A DNA stretch of 64,000 bases. It comes from Labia minor. Lineage: Eukaryota; Arthropoda; Insecta; Dermaptera; Spongiphoridae. How positions within the stretch are numbered: the stretch's first letter is position 1; each line of letters starts with the position of its first letter. The position numbers and the translations under genes were made by a program. This document shows positions 33,714 to 46,210 of the stretch, piece after piece. A model generated the notes under the pieces. It did not search any database. It had not been told where the DNA came from and saw only the letters and a program-made list of their open reading frames with translations. Location of the stretch: contig OY720350.1 of the NCBI GenBank assembly GCA_963082975.1, forward strand, positions 10,758,910 through 10,822,909, written 5' to 3'.

Positions 33714-34691
33714 TGTTTAAGCAAGATTGAATCTCCCGCAAATTCGCTATTTTGATATTTTGAAAAATTCTAGTGGCGGAGTAGGCAAACACACATGGCT
33801 AAGAAATTTAAATATGTTTGTACCGTCTAGCATTTTTTGGGTCTTTGGTCTTGCTATGATCATTTCATTTCTTGTGAACACGTGTTCTTCCTATTTGGAG
33901 TTTGGTCAGCCGGGAGTAAGGTCATATTGGAAGACCTCTCAAATTCGAACAGAAACCATTTTGGGGTTTGTAAAATTCTCTTTTAATTCTCGCTGCTCAG
34001 GTTGTATTGAAATTGATATATTAATTAATTTGTTTAATGTTTAATTAAATCTTATTTTATAATTCGAATTATTTACATATTTGAGGTCCAGTGGAGAAAT
34101 CTGTGACCATTGTGCGATTTCGATTATACTTTATTAGTTTAGTCGTTTATTAAGTTGTTTAATTTTAAATTAAGATTATTTGTTTTATTTGTTTTCATCT
34201 CAAACCTAGTTGTATACTGTTTTATATATTTTTATCTTTTAAAATATACATTGCTTTATTTATAAATATATCAGAAAAACGAAATTAAAATTGTTTTATT
34301 TATTAATTATTTCTTTATAACTTTAGGAAATTTAGGTAGGTTAAATTGATTGTGGTTTGGAGAGCTTCCAGTGTTTTTATTTCTTATTTTATTTAAATAA
34401 GAATTAGAAACCTCGTGCCTGCAAAATTCGGATCACCCAGGGACGATTTATTTATTTCTTATAATTTAAGAATTATTTAAGTCTAACTGGTCTACTGGTA
34501 AGTATCATTTGAATTAAAAGGTTTTGCTAATTTACCTTTTTTAAAAACTAAATCAGGTGGCGACCTTGACAAACTATATTTGCATTATATTTATATATAT
34601 AATAATAAAAACCCCCCATTGTTAACGCAAAGAAGGGAATTAATTTATGCACTGAAGCATATTTTCAATTGGGATCTTTTTTGCGTTAACA
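33714..34691 (+). mobile_element. Solo-LTR-like insertion (978 bp)
   Basis: Starts TGTTTAAGC and ends GCGTTAACA, i.e. TG...CA, flanked by ATTAT on both sides (33709-33713, 34692-34696). The other duplication arm has a single ATGAT at this place (about 10590). The last 75 bp form a hairpin-like unit (TTGTTAACGCAAA ... TTTGCGTTAACAA). A GGTGGCGACCTTGAC stretch at about 34557 resembles a primer-binding site but lies inside. A 105-codon open frame at 33727 has no recognised homologue. Confidence 0.7.
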
Positions 34692-34765
34692 ATTATTAAC
34701 TTGAAAGATAATTTTTCTTTTAAAAAGAACATTAAATATATATTTCTTTTTAAAAACTTTAAAAA

Positions 34766-34856
34766 ATTTATAATTTAATTAATTAAATTTAATATATTAT
34801 GTTATTTAATCCAATTCAAAATTGCGAGATAGTCGAGTGGAGACACTCCAGCTTAT
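34766..34856 (+). repeat. Family A 3'-end fragment
   Basis: The AT-rich tail section, GCGAGATAGT and the complete terminal hairpin GAGTGGAGACACTCCAGCTT, directly beside the end of the inverted duplication arm. Confidence 0.85.
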
Positions 34857-35892
34857 TCATAATTGAATTGTGATGGAATGATTAAAGTAATTTTAACTAT
34901 ACGGTTCGTTTTACTATTTTTAGTGTCATTCATTCACTTCCTACTTATTTCTTTCGTTCATCTTCTTTTCATTCTTATTCTATCAATCTTTTCAGTAGGC
35001 AGTAACGTGTACTTAAAGAAACACAAACAGAAAGAGATTAGTTGGATGCATGCATAATGATCATCTTTTGGCAAAGGAGATTTCATAAAAGCCGTCTCGT
35101 TAAATCCGACTAAAGGTCGGCTACCGGATTTTCCATTAAAAAATAAGATAATTATCAAAGAGATTTGTGCTCTAACGGTCACAACGGACAATGAGACCTA
35201 ATTAATTGATTAAATTGATCACGATTTCTATAATAATATATGAAAAATAAATAAATAAATATCTTTATTAAATTAGAATACATTTTGCTATGCAAGGTTA
35301 TATTAATTGAATTTTGATGATTCATTTATTAAAACGGAATTTCTCAATTCTATTCGGTTGTTTAGAATTTTTCAACCCCTCTTCAATGAAAATCTAAGTA
35401 CAATAAAATTGCTGCCAAGGTCGCTAGAATCTTCTTTCGCCAATGGTATTATCAAAATTTGTATGAAATATAAGCTATGGATTTTTTTTCTAATTAATTT
35501 GAAGATTTTTGTATTTTTTTTGAAATTCTATTTAGATATTTAAAATTATTTTTTTTCTTTAATTGATATTCATTTAAAATGATAATTCAAGAATATCTTA
35601 TTTCAAATGAATCAATTTGTTCTAACAATATTAAATTATGTTATATTATATTAATTAAAATTTTATTTATATTAAATTATAATTAATATGATATTTGATT
35701 ATTAAAAATAAAAATAAAATATAACCTCCTTTCTTAATTAAAATATAGACAAGTACAGGTGTCAAGATAATTTCAGAATTTATATTATTATTAGTAGTAA
35801 TCTTTGGTCGAAACAGTGTATAAGCTATTAGTACTTTGAAAAATATAAAACTGAAGCCACCTAATTATAACAACATATATTTATATAATATA
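34857..35892. other. Anonymous AT-rich DNA with one hairpin
   Basis: AAATCCG...CGGATTT at about 35103-35134 encloses CCGAC...GTCGG and could fold; no known RNA is recognised. A few short open frames (34863, 35307) look like chance. Confidence 0.35.
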
Positions 35893-36718
35893 GGAACAAA
35901 TATGTTATCAAATCAATTTGAATATATTTTTTTTTGATGAAAATCAAGTCATTTTAATTAATTTGTGCCATTTTAGGAAACAAATTTTTGATGGGTCATT
36001 TTTAGAAAAACCCATTTAACAATTATAATAAATAATTAAATAAGCTGGAGTGTCTCCACTCGACTATCTCGCAAATTTGAATTGGATTAATTAACATATA
36101 TTATATTTAAATTAAATTTAATTCATTATAAATTATAAATTAATAAATAATATTTATTAAACCAGCGCATGTTTGACTTTGTTGATGGCACCACGTCACG
36201 TGTTGGCGCGTGATTTGCAGTGTTAAAAAATTAATTCCGGTACTTTCAGCGATTCATCAAGCTGAAATTCTATATATAGCAGTTTTATACAATTTTTAAT
36301 CATGGGAATAACTATCAAGCATATATCTTTATTTTTACGGTCACTTTAGAGGAAAAAAATTCAAAACGTTGTAAGTAATGACCCTCTTCCGGTTGAGCTA
36401 CATTTCTCAAAAGTTGATAGAAAACTACGAATTTTGAATAATTCCCGTATACAAAATTTCATTATTCTAGCTCAAACCGTTTTTGCGTAATCTTGTCTAC
36501 ATTCACACACACATTTTTCTCAACCTTAGTGAAAATGATTCAGGAACCTTCAAAACGTATAAAAACATCAAAATCTCGACATCGAAAAATTTTCGTGAGC
36601 GCGATACCATCTCTGGCGAGAAAGTAAAAATTGTAAAATCTTTAAAGTTTATAATAAGAAATTGCAAAAAATTTATTAAAGGGTCGAACGATTGCCCGGT
36701 CTTCCAGGTACTATTTAT
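35893..36718. repeat. Duplicated AT-rich segment carrying a family A insertion (partner 49495-49720)
   Basis: Positions 35903-36042 and 36626-36712 together match 49495-49718 in the same orientation (GAAAATCAAGT, GCCATTTT.GGAAA, then TCGAACGATTGCCCGGT against TTGAGCGATGGTTAGGT). The family A copy at 36043-36625 is the difference, so 49.6 kb is its empty site. Confidence 0.75.
36043..36625 (-). repeat. Family A repeat, full length
   Basis: The tail AAGCTGG, hairpin and set-in repeat ACTATCTCGC at the left, full core, and 5' tip ATCTCTGGCGAGAAAGT at the right. Confidence 0.9.
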
Positions 36719-38082
36719 TTATTACACCTAACAGAATTAATTTCATTTTTTTTATTTTTTTTAATATTTTTTATACACAAAAATGTTCTATATTATCTAT
36801 CACGTATTTATCTCAAATGATATTATTTTTTTTGCAGAGATGCAAAACTATTTTTCTAATCTTTGGTGTTAATTAAAATGAAAGAAAAAAAAATGGAACC
36901 GTTAGTGCAATAGTCCCAGATGTTTAAGTAATTATCAATATCAGTTAACACTTAAAAAAAAAATAATCTAATATTTATCAACTTAGAAAAGAAATCCTCT
37001 TCTTTAACTTATTTGATATTAGTTTTTTTTTCCCCCTCCCCTCTCACATTCTCCCAATTTCTTAAAAATTTAAATTAAATAAGATTTTTTTCTAAGCTGA
37101 ATGTAAATAATAAAAACCTTCTATTCTTATTTGAACAATTGGTTATTAATTTTTTTAAACGTTTAAAAAATATTTAATAAATTAAAGAATCTAAAAATGT
37201 TTTAATCAATATAATATATAATTTAATTCCATTTACACGGATTATTTTATTTATCAAGTTAAGACAGTTAGATTTAAAAAAAACAAAAACATTATTCAAT
37301 TTAGATGGTAAAATAAATATAGAGTGGCAAGTAAAAAAGTTGAAAATCGATAAATCAAAAGTTTCGAAAATGGAATTTAGTATTTTGATTGAGTGTGAAA
37401 TAACTTGGATAGAAAAATACACGGAAATGAATTATGAAATTAAGAAATAAGACCAAAAATGTCGTTGAAATATATTTCTTTCGTTTTGTAACATATAATT
37501 TAGTAGTACATATTAGAATTACTGACCGAAAAATTTTATATGATTGTAAAAAAGTTGGAGAGCCATTAAAATCTTTAGAAAAAAAAAAACATTTAGATTT
37601 ATATATTTATTATTATAAAAAGTAAAAAATTATTATTAATGATTGGAAGAAAGTTTTTATTTTATTTTATATAAATTACTTCAATTTTTTTAATTACTAA
37701 ACGAATATCAAGATAAATATCAAAAAAAAAAAATCCTCAACAATTATTTTTATTATAACTTACTTTTGCAAAAATTAATTAATTATATTAGTTTTGAAAA
37801 AAATTCTAAATAATTCATCTAAAATAATTATCAATATCAAATGGAGGAGAAAATTCACCCTACTAAATTACACATATCGCACTGAAACTTTTGTATTAAT
37901 TAAATAAAGATGATACAATAAGTTCTAGTATGCAAAACTTAAAAGACATATAATCGTATAGTATTTGTTAAATTTAATTGTATACAAAAGAATATTTTTT
38001 TTAAATATGTTTAAATTAGATTTAATGAAATTTCAAATACCTAGTAAAATTAATACATGAAAGAGGTATGGAAACACACTAT
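36719..38082. other. Anonymous AT-rich DNA
   Basis: No repeat family recognised. Open frames at 37174-37422 and 37434-37625 are low-complexity and probably chance. Confidence 0.35.
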
Positions 38083-38490
38083 CAGTGTTTCCCAAACTTT
38101 TTTGACCGCGACCCGATTCGAGTTCTTAAAATTTGTCGCGACCCATTTCATTAAAAAAAACAATCATTTATTTAGAACACAAATTTTATTTTTCAATAAA
38201 AATCAAGTTGGTTATTTCATAAACAAAAATTGCAAAATAATTATATAAGAAAAATAAAAGTAATTAAAAAATTAATAATTTTCAAATTTGTTTATTTTAT
38301 ACAAAAAATTACAAAATAATTATACAAGAAAAATAGAAATAATTTTGTGTTTCTAATGCTATAAAAAATAATAAGAAAAAAATTATTTTTTGTGTTTCTA
38401 ATGACGTTAAAAAAATAATAAGAATTTCTAAAATTTTTTCGCGACCCGGTAAAACTTTTCTGCGAACTGGTAACCGAGTAACAAGGTATT
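38083..38490. mobile_element. Decayed hAT-like element
   Basis: The left end CAGTGTTTCCCAAACTT with GACCGCGACCCG inside; CGCGACCCGG recurs near 38440, but a proper right terminus is missing. A 45-bp TTGTGTTTCTAATG unit is tandemly doubled at 38343-38425. Confidence 0.5.
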
Positions 38491-38832
38491 ATTATTCAAT
38501 TCCATGTAAGATTGTTATTCAAATAAATAATAGTAAAAACTTATATATTTTTTTACCTGTAATAATTAAATCAAGTCTTTAAATTTTTTTTTATTTATTA
38601 ATATTTAAAAAAACAAAAAAACAAAACAAAATGAATGAATATATTACTAAGTTAATTATATTTAAAAAAAAAAATAAAAAATATTGATGTATGTATTACA
38701 AATACTATGCCATATTAATTATGAATAGATGATGGATGACAAGGATGAATCGTTAATTTTCCTTAAAAATTCTTAAACGACTGTTGAGATTTAAATAAAT
38801 AATGTGGAAGAGATATTTTTGCATATGCAATT
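38203..38832. repeat. Segment copied in reverse orientation at 50585-51117
   Basis: Reverse-complement match over about 530-630 bp, from GGTTATTTCATAAAC to GGAAGAGATATTTTTGCATA. The partner has one unit of the 45-bp tandem repeat and lies inside a family A element. Confidence 0.9.
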
Positions 38833-39483
38833 TATTTATATTACTGGACTCTATATGCACTGTTAGATGTTTGCATTAACTGCATTAACACGTTCCCACC
38901 GGCATATACCACCGGTGGCTCATGCCTCCACATAAAATAAATAGACTGCGGGAACGTATTAACCTTATTATATTTTCTTATAATAAATATTATTATAATA
39001 TTATGATTTAATGAAATTTATTGGCATATTTTTATTTTCTCCAAGTTAATGAAATATTTTCAAAAATTGATTGATTACTAAATCAGGTTTTTACTAAATT
39101 ACATATCATTTCAATGTTTATATACGTCTGCGTCTATTAATAGAATGAATTATGATAGCTGGATTCCAAAGAAGGAAGCAAATATTAAATATTTCATATT
39201 TCCTCTATGAGAATAGATTAAATAGTAGAGGCTGAATCGGACAATCACCTTACAGATTCCGATACCCGTTAGGCACACTGGAGCAATTGCACTTTTGCAA
39301 CCAACCTTTCTTTATATTTTTGCCAATCACACAAAAACAGGAAATCAAATAAATATCAAATAAATAAATTAAAACTAAAATTAACATTAATCATTATTTG
39401 TCCATTACGATTAATATAAAAATTGAATAGTTTTATTATTATATACATATATACTTAAACATATTTATTCATTTTTTTCAAAT

Positions 39484-39523
<40 letters not shown>

Positions 39524-39701
39524 ATTTGAAGATCATTAATCATTTTAAAAAGATTAAAAATGTATGGCTACTGAATGATGCATCTATTTAAAATTTATTT
39601 GGCAAGATATTTTTAAATATTAACAAAAAATAAATTTGATTTATAATAATTTTTTAAAAAAAAAATGTTAAGAAATAATATTTTATATTTAAATATTATT
39701 A
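38833..39701. other. AT-rich DNA with a TA microsatellite
   Basis: A TA run at 39488-39521. CCACCGG motifs near 38897-38915 form a short inverted pair. No gene is recognised. Confidence 0.4.
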
Positions 39702-39718
39702 TTTATTAAACATATTTA

Positions 39719-39912
39719 AAGGCGCCATTGGGTGTGTGGGTAGCGAACCTGCCTCACATTCCCGGGTTCAAATCCCGGGCCTGGCAAGGGAATTTCCCTA
39801 GCTGGGGTCTATGGGACGGAGTCAACCCAGCCTCCGGGAACAACATTGGGGAAAAGCTACTTGATAGCGCCTCCAATCAAGAAAATCAAAGTAAAGGTTG
39901 AGAGGTTTTTTT
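39719..39912 (+). mobile_element. tRNA-derived SINE, copy 3, with intact B box
   Basis: Contains a perfect polymerase III B box GGTTCAAATCC within the T-arm-like CCCGGGTTCAAATCCCGGG. Relative to the other copies about 80 bp is missing between two GAGG motifs near the 3' end, so it passes directly into the T run. A 16-bp duplication TTTATTAAACATATTT flanks it (39702-39717, 39913-39928). Confidence 0.93.
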
Positions 39913-39928
39913 TTTATTAAACATATTT

Positions 39929-40332
39929 TAATTGTTAATATAAAAAAAAATTGTATTTACGATGTGTACCTATATTTAATGTTTATTTATTTATTTATTT
40001 TTTATTAATATATATCCAGAGTGGTCGTAGTGATGATATTTCCTAACAACTGATGCATATTATTATATCTTCATTTACCTATATACTCCATATTTAGAGT
40101 ATTTACTAAGATTACTATAGCAAAAAAAAAAAAATTTTGAACAATTTTATAATATGACTACTAATGAATTATAATGAATAGAAGCTATACATCGAGTTTA
40201 AAAAATTAAATGAAAGAATTTTCAATTATGAGTTACACCCACTCGCACATATCTATTAATTCTATAATTATTCATCAACACGTTTTCCAATTAAACAAAT
40301 TTTTTTGCACAGGAATTGTTTCTACTAGAAAT
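39929..40332. other. Anonymous AT-rich DNA
   Basis: Nothing recognised. Confidence 0.4.
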
Positions 40333-40373
40333 AAGCTGGAGTGTCTTCACTCGACTATCTCGCAATTTGAATT
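40333..40373 (-). repeat. Family A 3'-tip scrap
   Basis: AAGCTGGAGTGTCTTCACTC and ACTATCTCGC only: hairpin plus set-in inverted repeat. Confidence 0.8.
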
Positions 40374-40462
40374 AGTTGTTTTAAATGAATTGATATTAAT
40401 TAATATATAATTTATTAAATATATATTTATTTATTTGTAAAAAACTATTAGATATTAGAAAA

Positions 40463-40825
40463 ATAAGTTGACCTGTGGCCAGGCACAGAACCGACCGACG
40501 GTTTGAGATAAATTAATTTCCAGCTACAGAAATAATTTCAAATAATTTAAATGTATCTATTAATGCAATAAAAAATCAGATATGGATATAAAATATAAAT
40601 ATTTTTAATTTTAATTTATTTATAATATTTAAGTAGGAGCTGGTTGTGACGTCATGAAGGGCTGGGTGACGTCATATAATTTAAAATTAAGAAAAAACTA
40701 ATGAAGATGATTTTTACCGAGGATAAAACCAATACAAAATGGATGATTGGTGGAGATATGTAAAAATCTCCACATGTGAAATTTGGTGTGAAAACAATAC
40801 CTCCCTTACTATCGTAGGTCGGTAA
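40463..40825 (-). repeat. Family B repeat, internally deleted
   Basis: Both ends are present (TTGACCTGTGGCCAGGCAC; 5' tip TCGTAGGTCGGT). The middle is lost by a join between the two similar half-modules, leaving a single TTTGGTGTGAAAAC unit. Confidence 0.87.
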
Positions 40826-40934
40826 AAATTGAATAATATTGGGTTTATTCACGGATGATATTATTATTTATGTAAACCGAGACATTTTTATCTCTCGGAG
40901 AATTTTTGCGGGGACATGGGGCTGAATACACATA

Positions 40935-42106
40935 GGGTCATTCCACGTCAATTCAACCAGAAAATAGTCATTTTTTCACCCAAAATCTCAGATTTTTATG
41001 AAAATTGGTAAATATGTTCTATTTATAAACATGAAAAACACCACCAAATTTTAATTTTTTAATCTCACATAGTTTTTGAGTAATGGCAGTTTAAAGATTG
41101 GCGTTTTTAAATTTCCGAGCCTCGGATAAGGCCAAATAAAACGTGTATTGGAGAAGGAAATAATTTCTCATTCACTTATTTAACCTCCTATCTTGATGAA
41201 ATTTTTAAGGCATGTTCTTATAACTATGAGGAATTGTAAAAAAAATGTAACGGACCCCAAAATATTTTTAAAAAAATTATATGTTGGATTTTATAAAATT
41301 TTAAAATTACAAACAAAGTTTAGCGTAAAATGAAATATTACGACAAGGGAATGAGGTAATCAAGAACTTTTTTTTCCTAAATTATCTACATGAAATGGGC
41401 TTTAATTTAATAAAATAAAAGTTTTGTGTATTTGCCTCCTTCTATTTACTAAGACCACTGCAAGTTACAACACATTAATTATGAGCAATATGAGAGTCTC
41501 AATGGCTGAATATTGTTAATAATTAGACATTTTAATATTAAATAAAATATTTTTACCTAAAAATGTCCATCGAAGGAAAGTTTAACAGCATTCTTTCAAA
41601 CAAAGTTTGAAAACTATGAGGAAGAAGATAGGATCGAATTCAAACAGTGGGTAGCTACAGACAGGACACAGATGATAACTCAAACTTCAACCACACACAC
41701 ATTGATGAATTTATTGATGAACTAACAACAAAAATAGAAAAATTGATCCCAAATTCTTTTATTGCAAAAAGTCAGTCGAGCTATTTTAAAAGTCTAAAGG
41801 ATAACTGCGCGCCAAATCAAGCCATTATATCAATCAATTGACTTCAGCGAGAATTTCTCTTTTGTGATTCAAGATGAGGTACAAGGTTATCATTGGACCT
41901 CAGACTCCTGCACTGTTCACCCAGTAATAATTAACATGAGTGTTGATGACAACAAAATAGTCTCATCACATTGTATAACTTCCGATGACTTAAATCATGA
42001 TGTTTGTATGGTTTATAAGATTCAAGATACCCTGTTAGAATCCAATGATAACCCTGTACCTCATGTTTATAATCAACAAAAATTATTCATTAAGTTAATA
42101 TTTTAA
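40935..42106 (+). pseudogene. Decayed DNA transposon with a recurrent transposon-linked protein
   Basis: It begins with GGGTCATTCCACGTCAA, a terminus I associate with repetitive DNA of many invertebrates. Between 41605 and 42106 three frames in series read like one protein: EEDRIEFKQWVATDRTQM, then HIDEFIDELTTKIEKLIP with FIAKSQSSYFKSL, then DFSENFSFVIQDEVQGYHW and HPVIINM with HCITSDDLNHDVCMVYKIQ. At least two frameshifts separate them. I recognise the order (QW.TTDR, then DFSEN.SF..QD..QG.HW) from uncharacterised proteins that recur in invertebrate genomes and are probably transposon-borne, but cannot name the family. No right terminus was found. Confidence 0.55.
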
Positions 42107-42295
42107 ATAAGCTTAACTATATTTTATTTCTTTCCAAATATGATTTATCAGTACAATCATAAGAAAAAAATTTGATAATTTATTAATATTAAATTATTAT
42201 TGAGTATAGATATATTGGATTACAATATATTTATATTCATATGAAATAATTTCCATAATAAAAAAAAAATAAAATATTTTTATATTTGGTAAGTT

Positions 42296-45200
42296 AAAAA
42301 GAAATAATAATGAAAAAGAGTTATATTTTTACAATATATATGATTTTTTTTGTGATGTTTGCATTTTAATTTTAAATTGAGAAATTATAATAATAATGAA
42401 TTCTACCTATATAGTAAAATATTTAAAATATATCAAAGTTTAAATCATGAAATTGTATATTTCAAAATGAAAGTAAAAAGTTAAAGAAAATAATCACGAT
42501 ATTCAATTATTTTTTTATTATTAATTAAATTTAAAAAAAAACAATTGAATATTTAATAGGGCCTCCTCCTTTCCCCATAAATTAGCCCTTCCAAGCCTCG
42601 CCTTCCGAAATTTAGAAAAAGTAATAATAAAGAAAGTTGGCCTTAAAAAAAAGATTAAAAAAAATAAGGCGTTTGGTCTGTAGCCTCTTTGAATCAGCTG
42701 AGAGTGCCTTTGATTTTTTGGATTTCGAAATGAAATCGCGGCATTCGGGGCAACCTGAAATAAAACCTACCTAGTAAGGAAGTGCATAGCCTCCATCAAT
42801 AGGCATGGAAGGCCCATGCTACTTGAAATAGCCCTGCGCTCAAAAGGTAACCAACAATTTGTTCCTGTTCAGGCTAATCCCATTTCGGAACTGTGCTGAA
42901 TTACCTTCCTGAATGCCCGTTCATCCAATCCACCTCAAATACACTCTCAGTAATACAAAAATGGCACAATTCAGACCTGACATGCAATTCATGCAATCCA
43001 TCCCTTAAATAATAGCATGGCATTTGTTTTATCCACCCACATTTTATTTATTTATTAATTCTAATCTAATCTATGAATTAGTAGGATGAGAACATGCATG
43101 GTTGTAGGAGGCAACCACCTGAAAATTCCTAACAACTATATATATATATATATATATATATATCAAATATAGCCACCCTCCCAGTATAACGCATCGAAAC
43201 CTACTAATTCTAAAAATACCTTTCTCTTCTGCCTCCTTTATCAATGCTTCTTCTTGAAAGATGTACTCTGAAAAATTCCCTAATCTCACTAAATTCTGTC
43301 CTATAATTTAATATATTTCTCTATAATCTCCTAATGAATATTATCCAAAGCAAAAAATCATTGTAATTTAATTCTACTTTCTATATTATATTAAACTTTA
43401 CTTTAAATATTATATTTACATTTTCAATTTTAAAGTGCGCCATGCTAAATAAATAACGATTATTACTTACATTTGGAGAGCTGTATTTCAATCATTTCAT
43501 CGTCATGAAGGATGGAGAAGATAATCCAGAATTCAAATCAACATTCAATAGCAGGAACGAAGATTGAAACATGAAATAGAAGAAGAAAAATAACTTATTA
43601 GTTTATAATCAATAAATTTAAATTGAATTAAAAATAAAATTAATAATAAATACTGACCTCGGAGTTAATAAAGGGTTGATATTTCTCGCAGATTAAACTC
43701 GAAGAACAGCTCGTAGACTTGAATGGATGTCCATCACTCTCGCCTCGATAAAGAAAAAAATAATTAAGATTAGATATGTATATTATATACAGGAAATAAA
43801 AAAATATAAGATAGAAATAAATAAATAATATTAAAAGGATTAAAAAAGTATATAGATTTTTAAAAATATTATCTTATTTCTGTAATATTAAAATACTAAA
43901 ATTATTTTACATCCTCTATAGAACCATGATTATAATAAGTTATAATACGCATTTAATAGACATATAATAAAAATATCTTAGAAAACATTAGAAAACTAAT
44001 TATGATTATATTATTAATTTCACGAAGATTTTATTCTGTTTCATTGATATATCAGTAATAGCAATATTATTCATTTTTCAAAAGTGTTTAATAATATATA
44101 AAAAGAATATATAGAATAATTAAATATTATATTTATTATTATATGAATATAGGCAATTTATATTTTTTTGATTTATAATTATATTATATCAATTTTGAAA
44201 ATAATCAGCACATCTTCCTATTTTTTAAATAAATAAGTTTTAATAGGATTAATATATATATTGAAATTTAAAAAATATTTCAATAAATATATTTAAAGAA
44301 AAATAAAATTTTGTTTATGAATTTTTAATTTTTAAATAATTTTAATTTAACTTTTAATAAAATTTAATTAATGAGAACTGATAGAATATTTAATATTAAT
44401 TCTTTTCAAAAATTTGAATGAAAAATTTATAAATTATTTGGGTATATAAATAAAAAAATTATAAAAATGCACTGTGAGAATTTTTAATATAGTTAGTTTT
44501 TGTATAATAGGAAATTAATTAAAAATTTATTATATATTGAAGGGAAATTAAATTAAATATATAATTTATTTAATAATAATTTTTTAATTTTTTTTTTTAA
44601 TTTTATTGAATTTATAAAATATGAAACTTTGAAACAATTAAATTGATTGTATCTTGTATCAATAAGCATTTAATTATAAGTTATTAAAATTATTATCGAT
44701 TCATTATAAATATTATATTTAATATCATTTAAGTATGATTTAATTTTTTTTTTCTAACGATCAATAATAATTTCTGGGTTCAATTAATAGGTAGTTAATA
44801 AAAAGAAATTAATTTTCAATATATTTTTTTATTATCGAGTGATTAAGGGTTGATTTTAGCCGAAATCAGCTCTGCGTATGAATGTACTGCGCTGTGAGTG
44901 TGTGTGAGTGCTCACTTGCCTACTGAGGCCGGGCGAAGCAGTAGGAAAGTGAAGGGGGCTCGGGGTGGAGGAAGGGTGCGCGCGCATTCAAAAACAGAAT
45001 TCTTTGCAAATTCATGAAATAATTACAATTATTTATTAAATTTGATTTTAATCTTTTAATTGAATTGTAAGGTACACATATATTAACATTTTTTTTTTGC
45101 TCATTTTTAAAAACTTTTTGTTCCAAATATTTAAAAACTTAATCTTTATCCATTAACCATTAATAAATTGGATATTATAACATCACACTGACCTATGATA

Positions 45201-45660
45201 ATAAAAAATCAATCTGATTTATATATATAAATTTTATATAATTAATTTTAATTTCAGAAAAAATATTTTTTATTCTAAATTAAAATTTATTTATTCTTTA
45301 TTAAATATTTTTTTTTTGGATTTTTCTAAACAGAATATTTACAAAATAGATGAAAACAGATAAATCATCCTTTAAGAATATTAATAATAATTAAAATTAA
45401 AAAAAATATAAAAAAAACTTTTTAAAAACAGCTTTTATTTAAATGCACTAAAAAGGAGAAAATAATTTTTCCACACACAGCACAATTTCCTTATAATTAA
45501 TTATATCTAAAAAATAAGTTGACCTGTGGCCAGGTCCGAACCGACGATGAAGTAAATTAATTTCCAGCTACAGAAACAATTTAAAATAATTTTAATATAT
45601 CTATTAATGTAATAAAAACAGATATGAATATAACATAAATATTTTTAATTTAATTTTATT
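42296..45660. repeat. Segmental duplication, copy 2 (direct repeat of 1487-4860)
   Basis: See copy 1. Private features here are a TA expansion at 43138-43163 and about 28 bp near 43407. Two candidate minus-strand exon sequences (43658-43743 and around 43470-43500) are retained. The spacing of shared landmarks is 40.7-40.8 kb throughout. Confidence 0.9.
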
Positions 45661-45758
45661 TAAGTTAAGAAAATGCCTGATTCGTGGAGATATGTAAAAA
45701 TCACCACATGTGCAATTTGGTGTGAAAACCATACATCACTTACTATCGTCCGTCGGTA
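45513..45758 (-). repeat. Family B repeat, internally deleted
   Basis: The 3' tail and hairpin at left, jump at about 45663, then the 5' end TCGTCCGTCGGT. It forms an inverted pair with the next copy 97 bp away. Confidence 0.82.
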
Positions 45759-45856
45759 AAAATTGTATTTCATAAAATTAATGGAATTTTTATAATATAT
45801 GTACACCTATAGTACACCTATGTACACCTATAAACTAAAACTGAAAAATATCTTTT

Positions 45857-46210
45857 TACCAATCGACGATAGGAAAGGAAGGGTTATTTTCACACCAAAT
45901 TTCACACGAGGAGATTTTTTTTATATATCACCACGAATCATGCACTTTGTATTGGTTTTATCATCGGTAAAATCATATTCATTAGTTTTTTCTTAATTTT
46001 AATTTATATGACGTCATCAAGCCCTTCATGACGTCACAACCAGCTCCTACTTATATGTTATAAATAAATTAAAATTAAAAATATTTATGTTATATCCATA
46101 TCTCTATTTTATTGCATTAATAATTATTAGATATTAAAATTATTTGAAATTGTTTCTGTAGCTGGAAATTAATTTATTTCAAACCGTCGGTCGGTTCTGT
46201 GACTTCTTAT
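45857..46210 (+). repeat. Family B repeat, 3' half
   Basis: Begins in the second half-module (CAATCGACGATAGG), includes two TGACGTCA motifs and CCGTCGGTCGGT; the terminal hairpin is truncated (TCTGTGACTTCTTATTTT). Confidence 0.82.

Larger units (their letters stand above)
32727..34762. repeat. Inverted segmental duplication, arm 2 (partner 10521-11269)
   Basis: The reverse complement of arm 1, made longer by two insertions: a hAT element at 32945-33240 and an LTR-like element at 33714-34691. A 20-bp tandem duplication around GTGAATTCAAGTAATCTTGA near 33407-33447 is also private to this arm. It ends beside a family A 3' fragment. Confidence 0.88.

Noticed and set aside
35085..35200. Nested hairpin near 35103-35134 as a possible tRNA or structured RNA
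   Set aside because: No anticodon-arm arrangement, no A/B boxes and no cloverleaf; stems are short.
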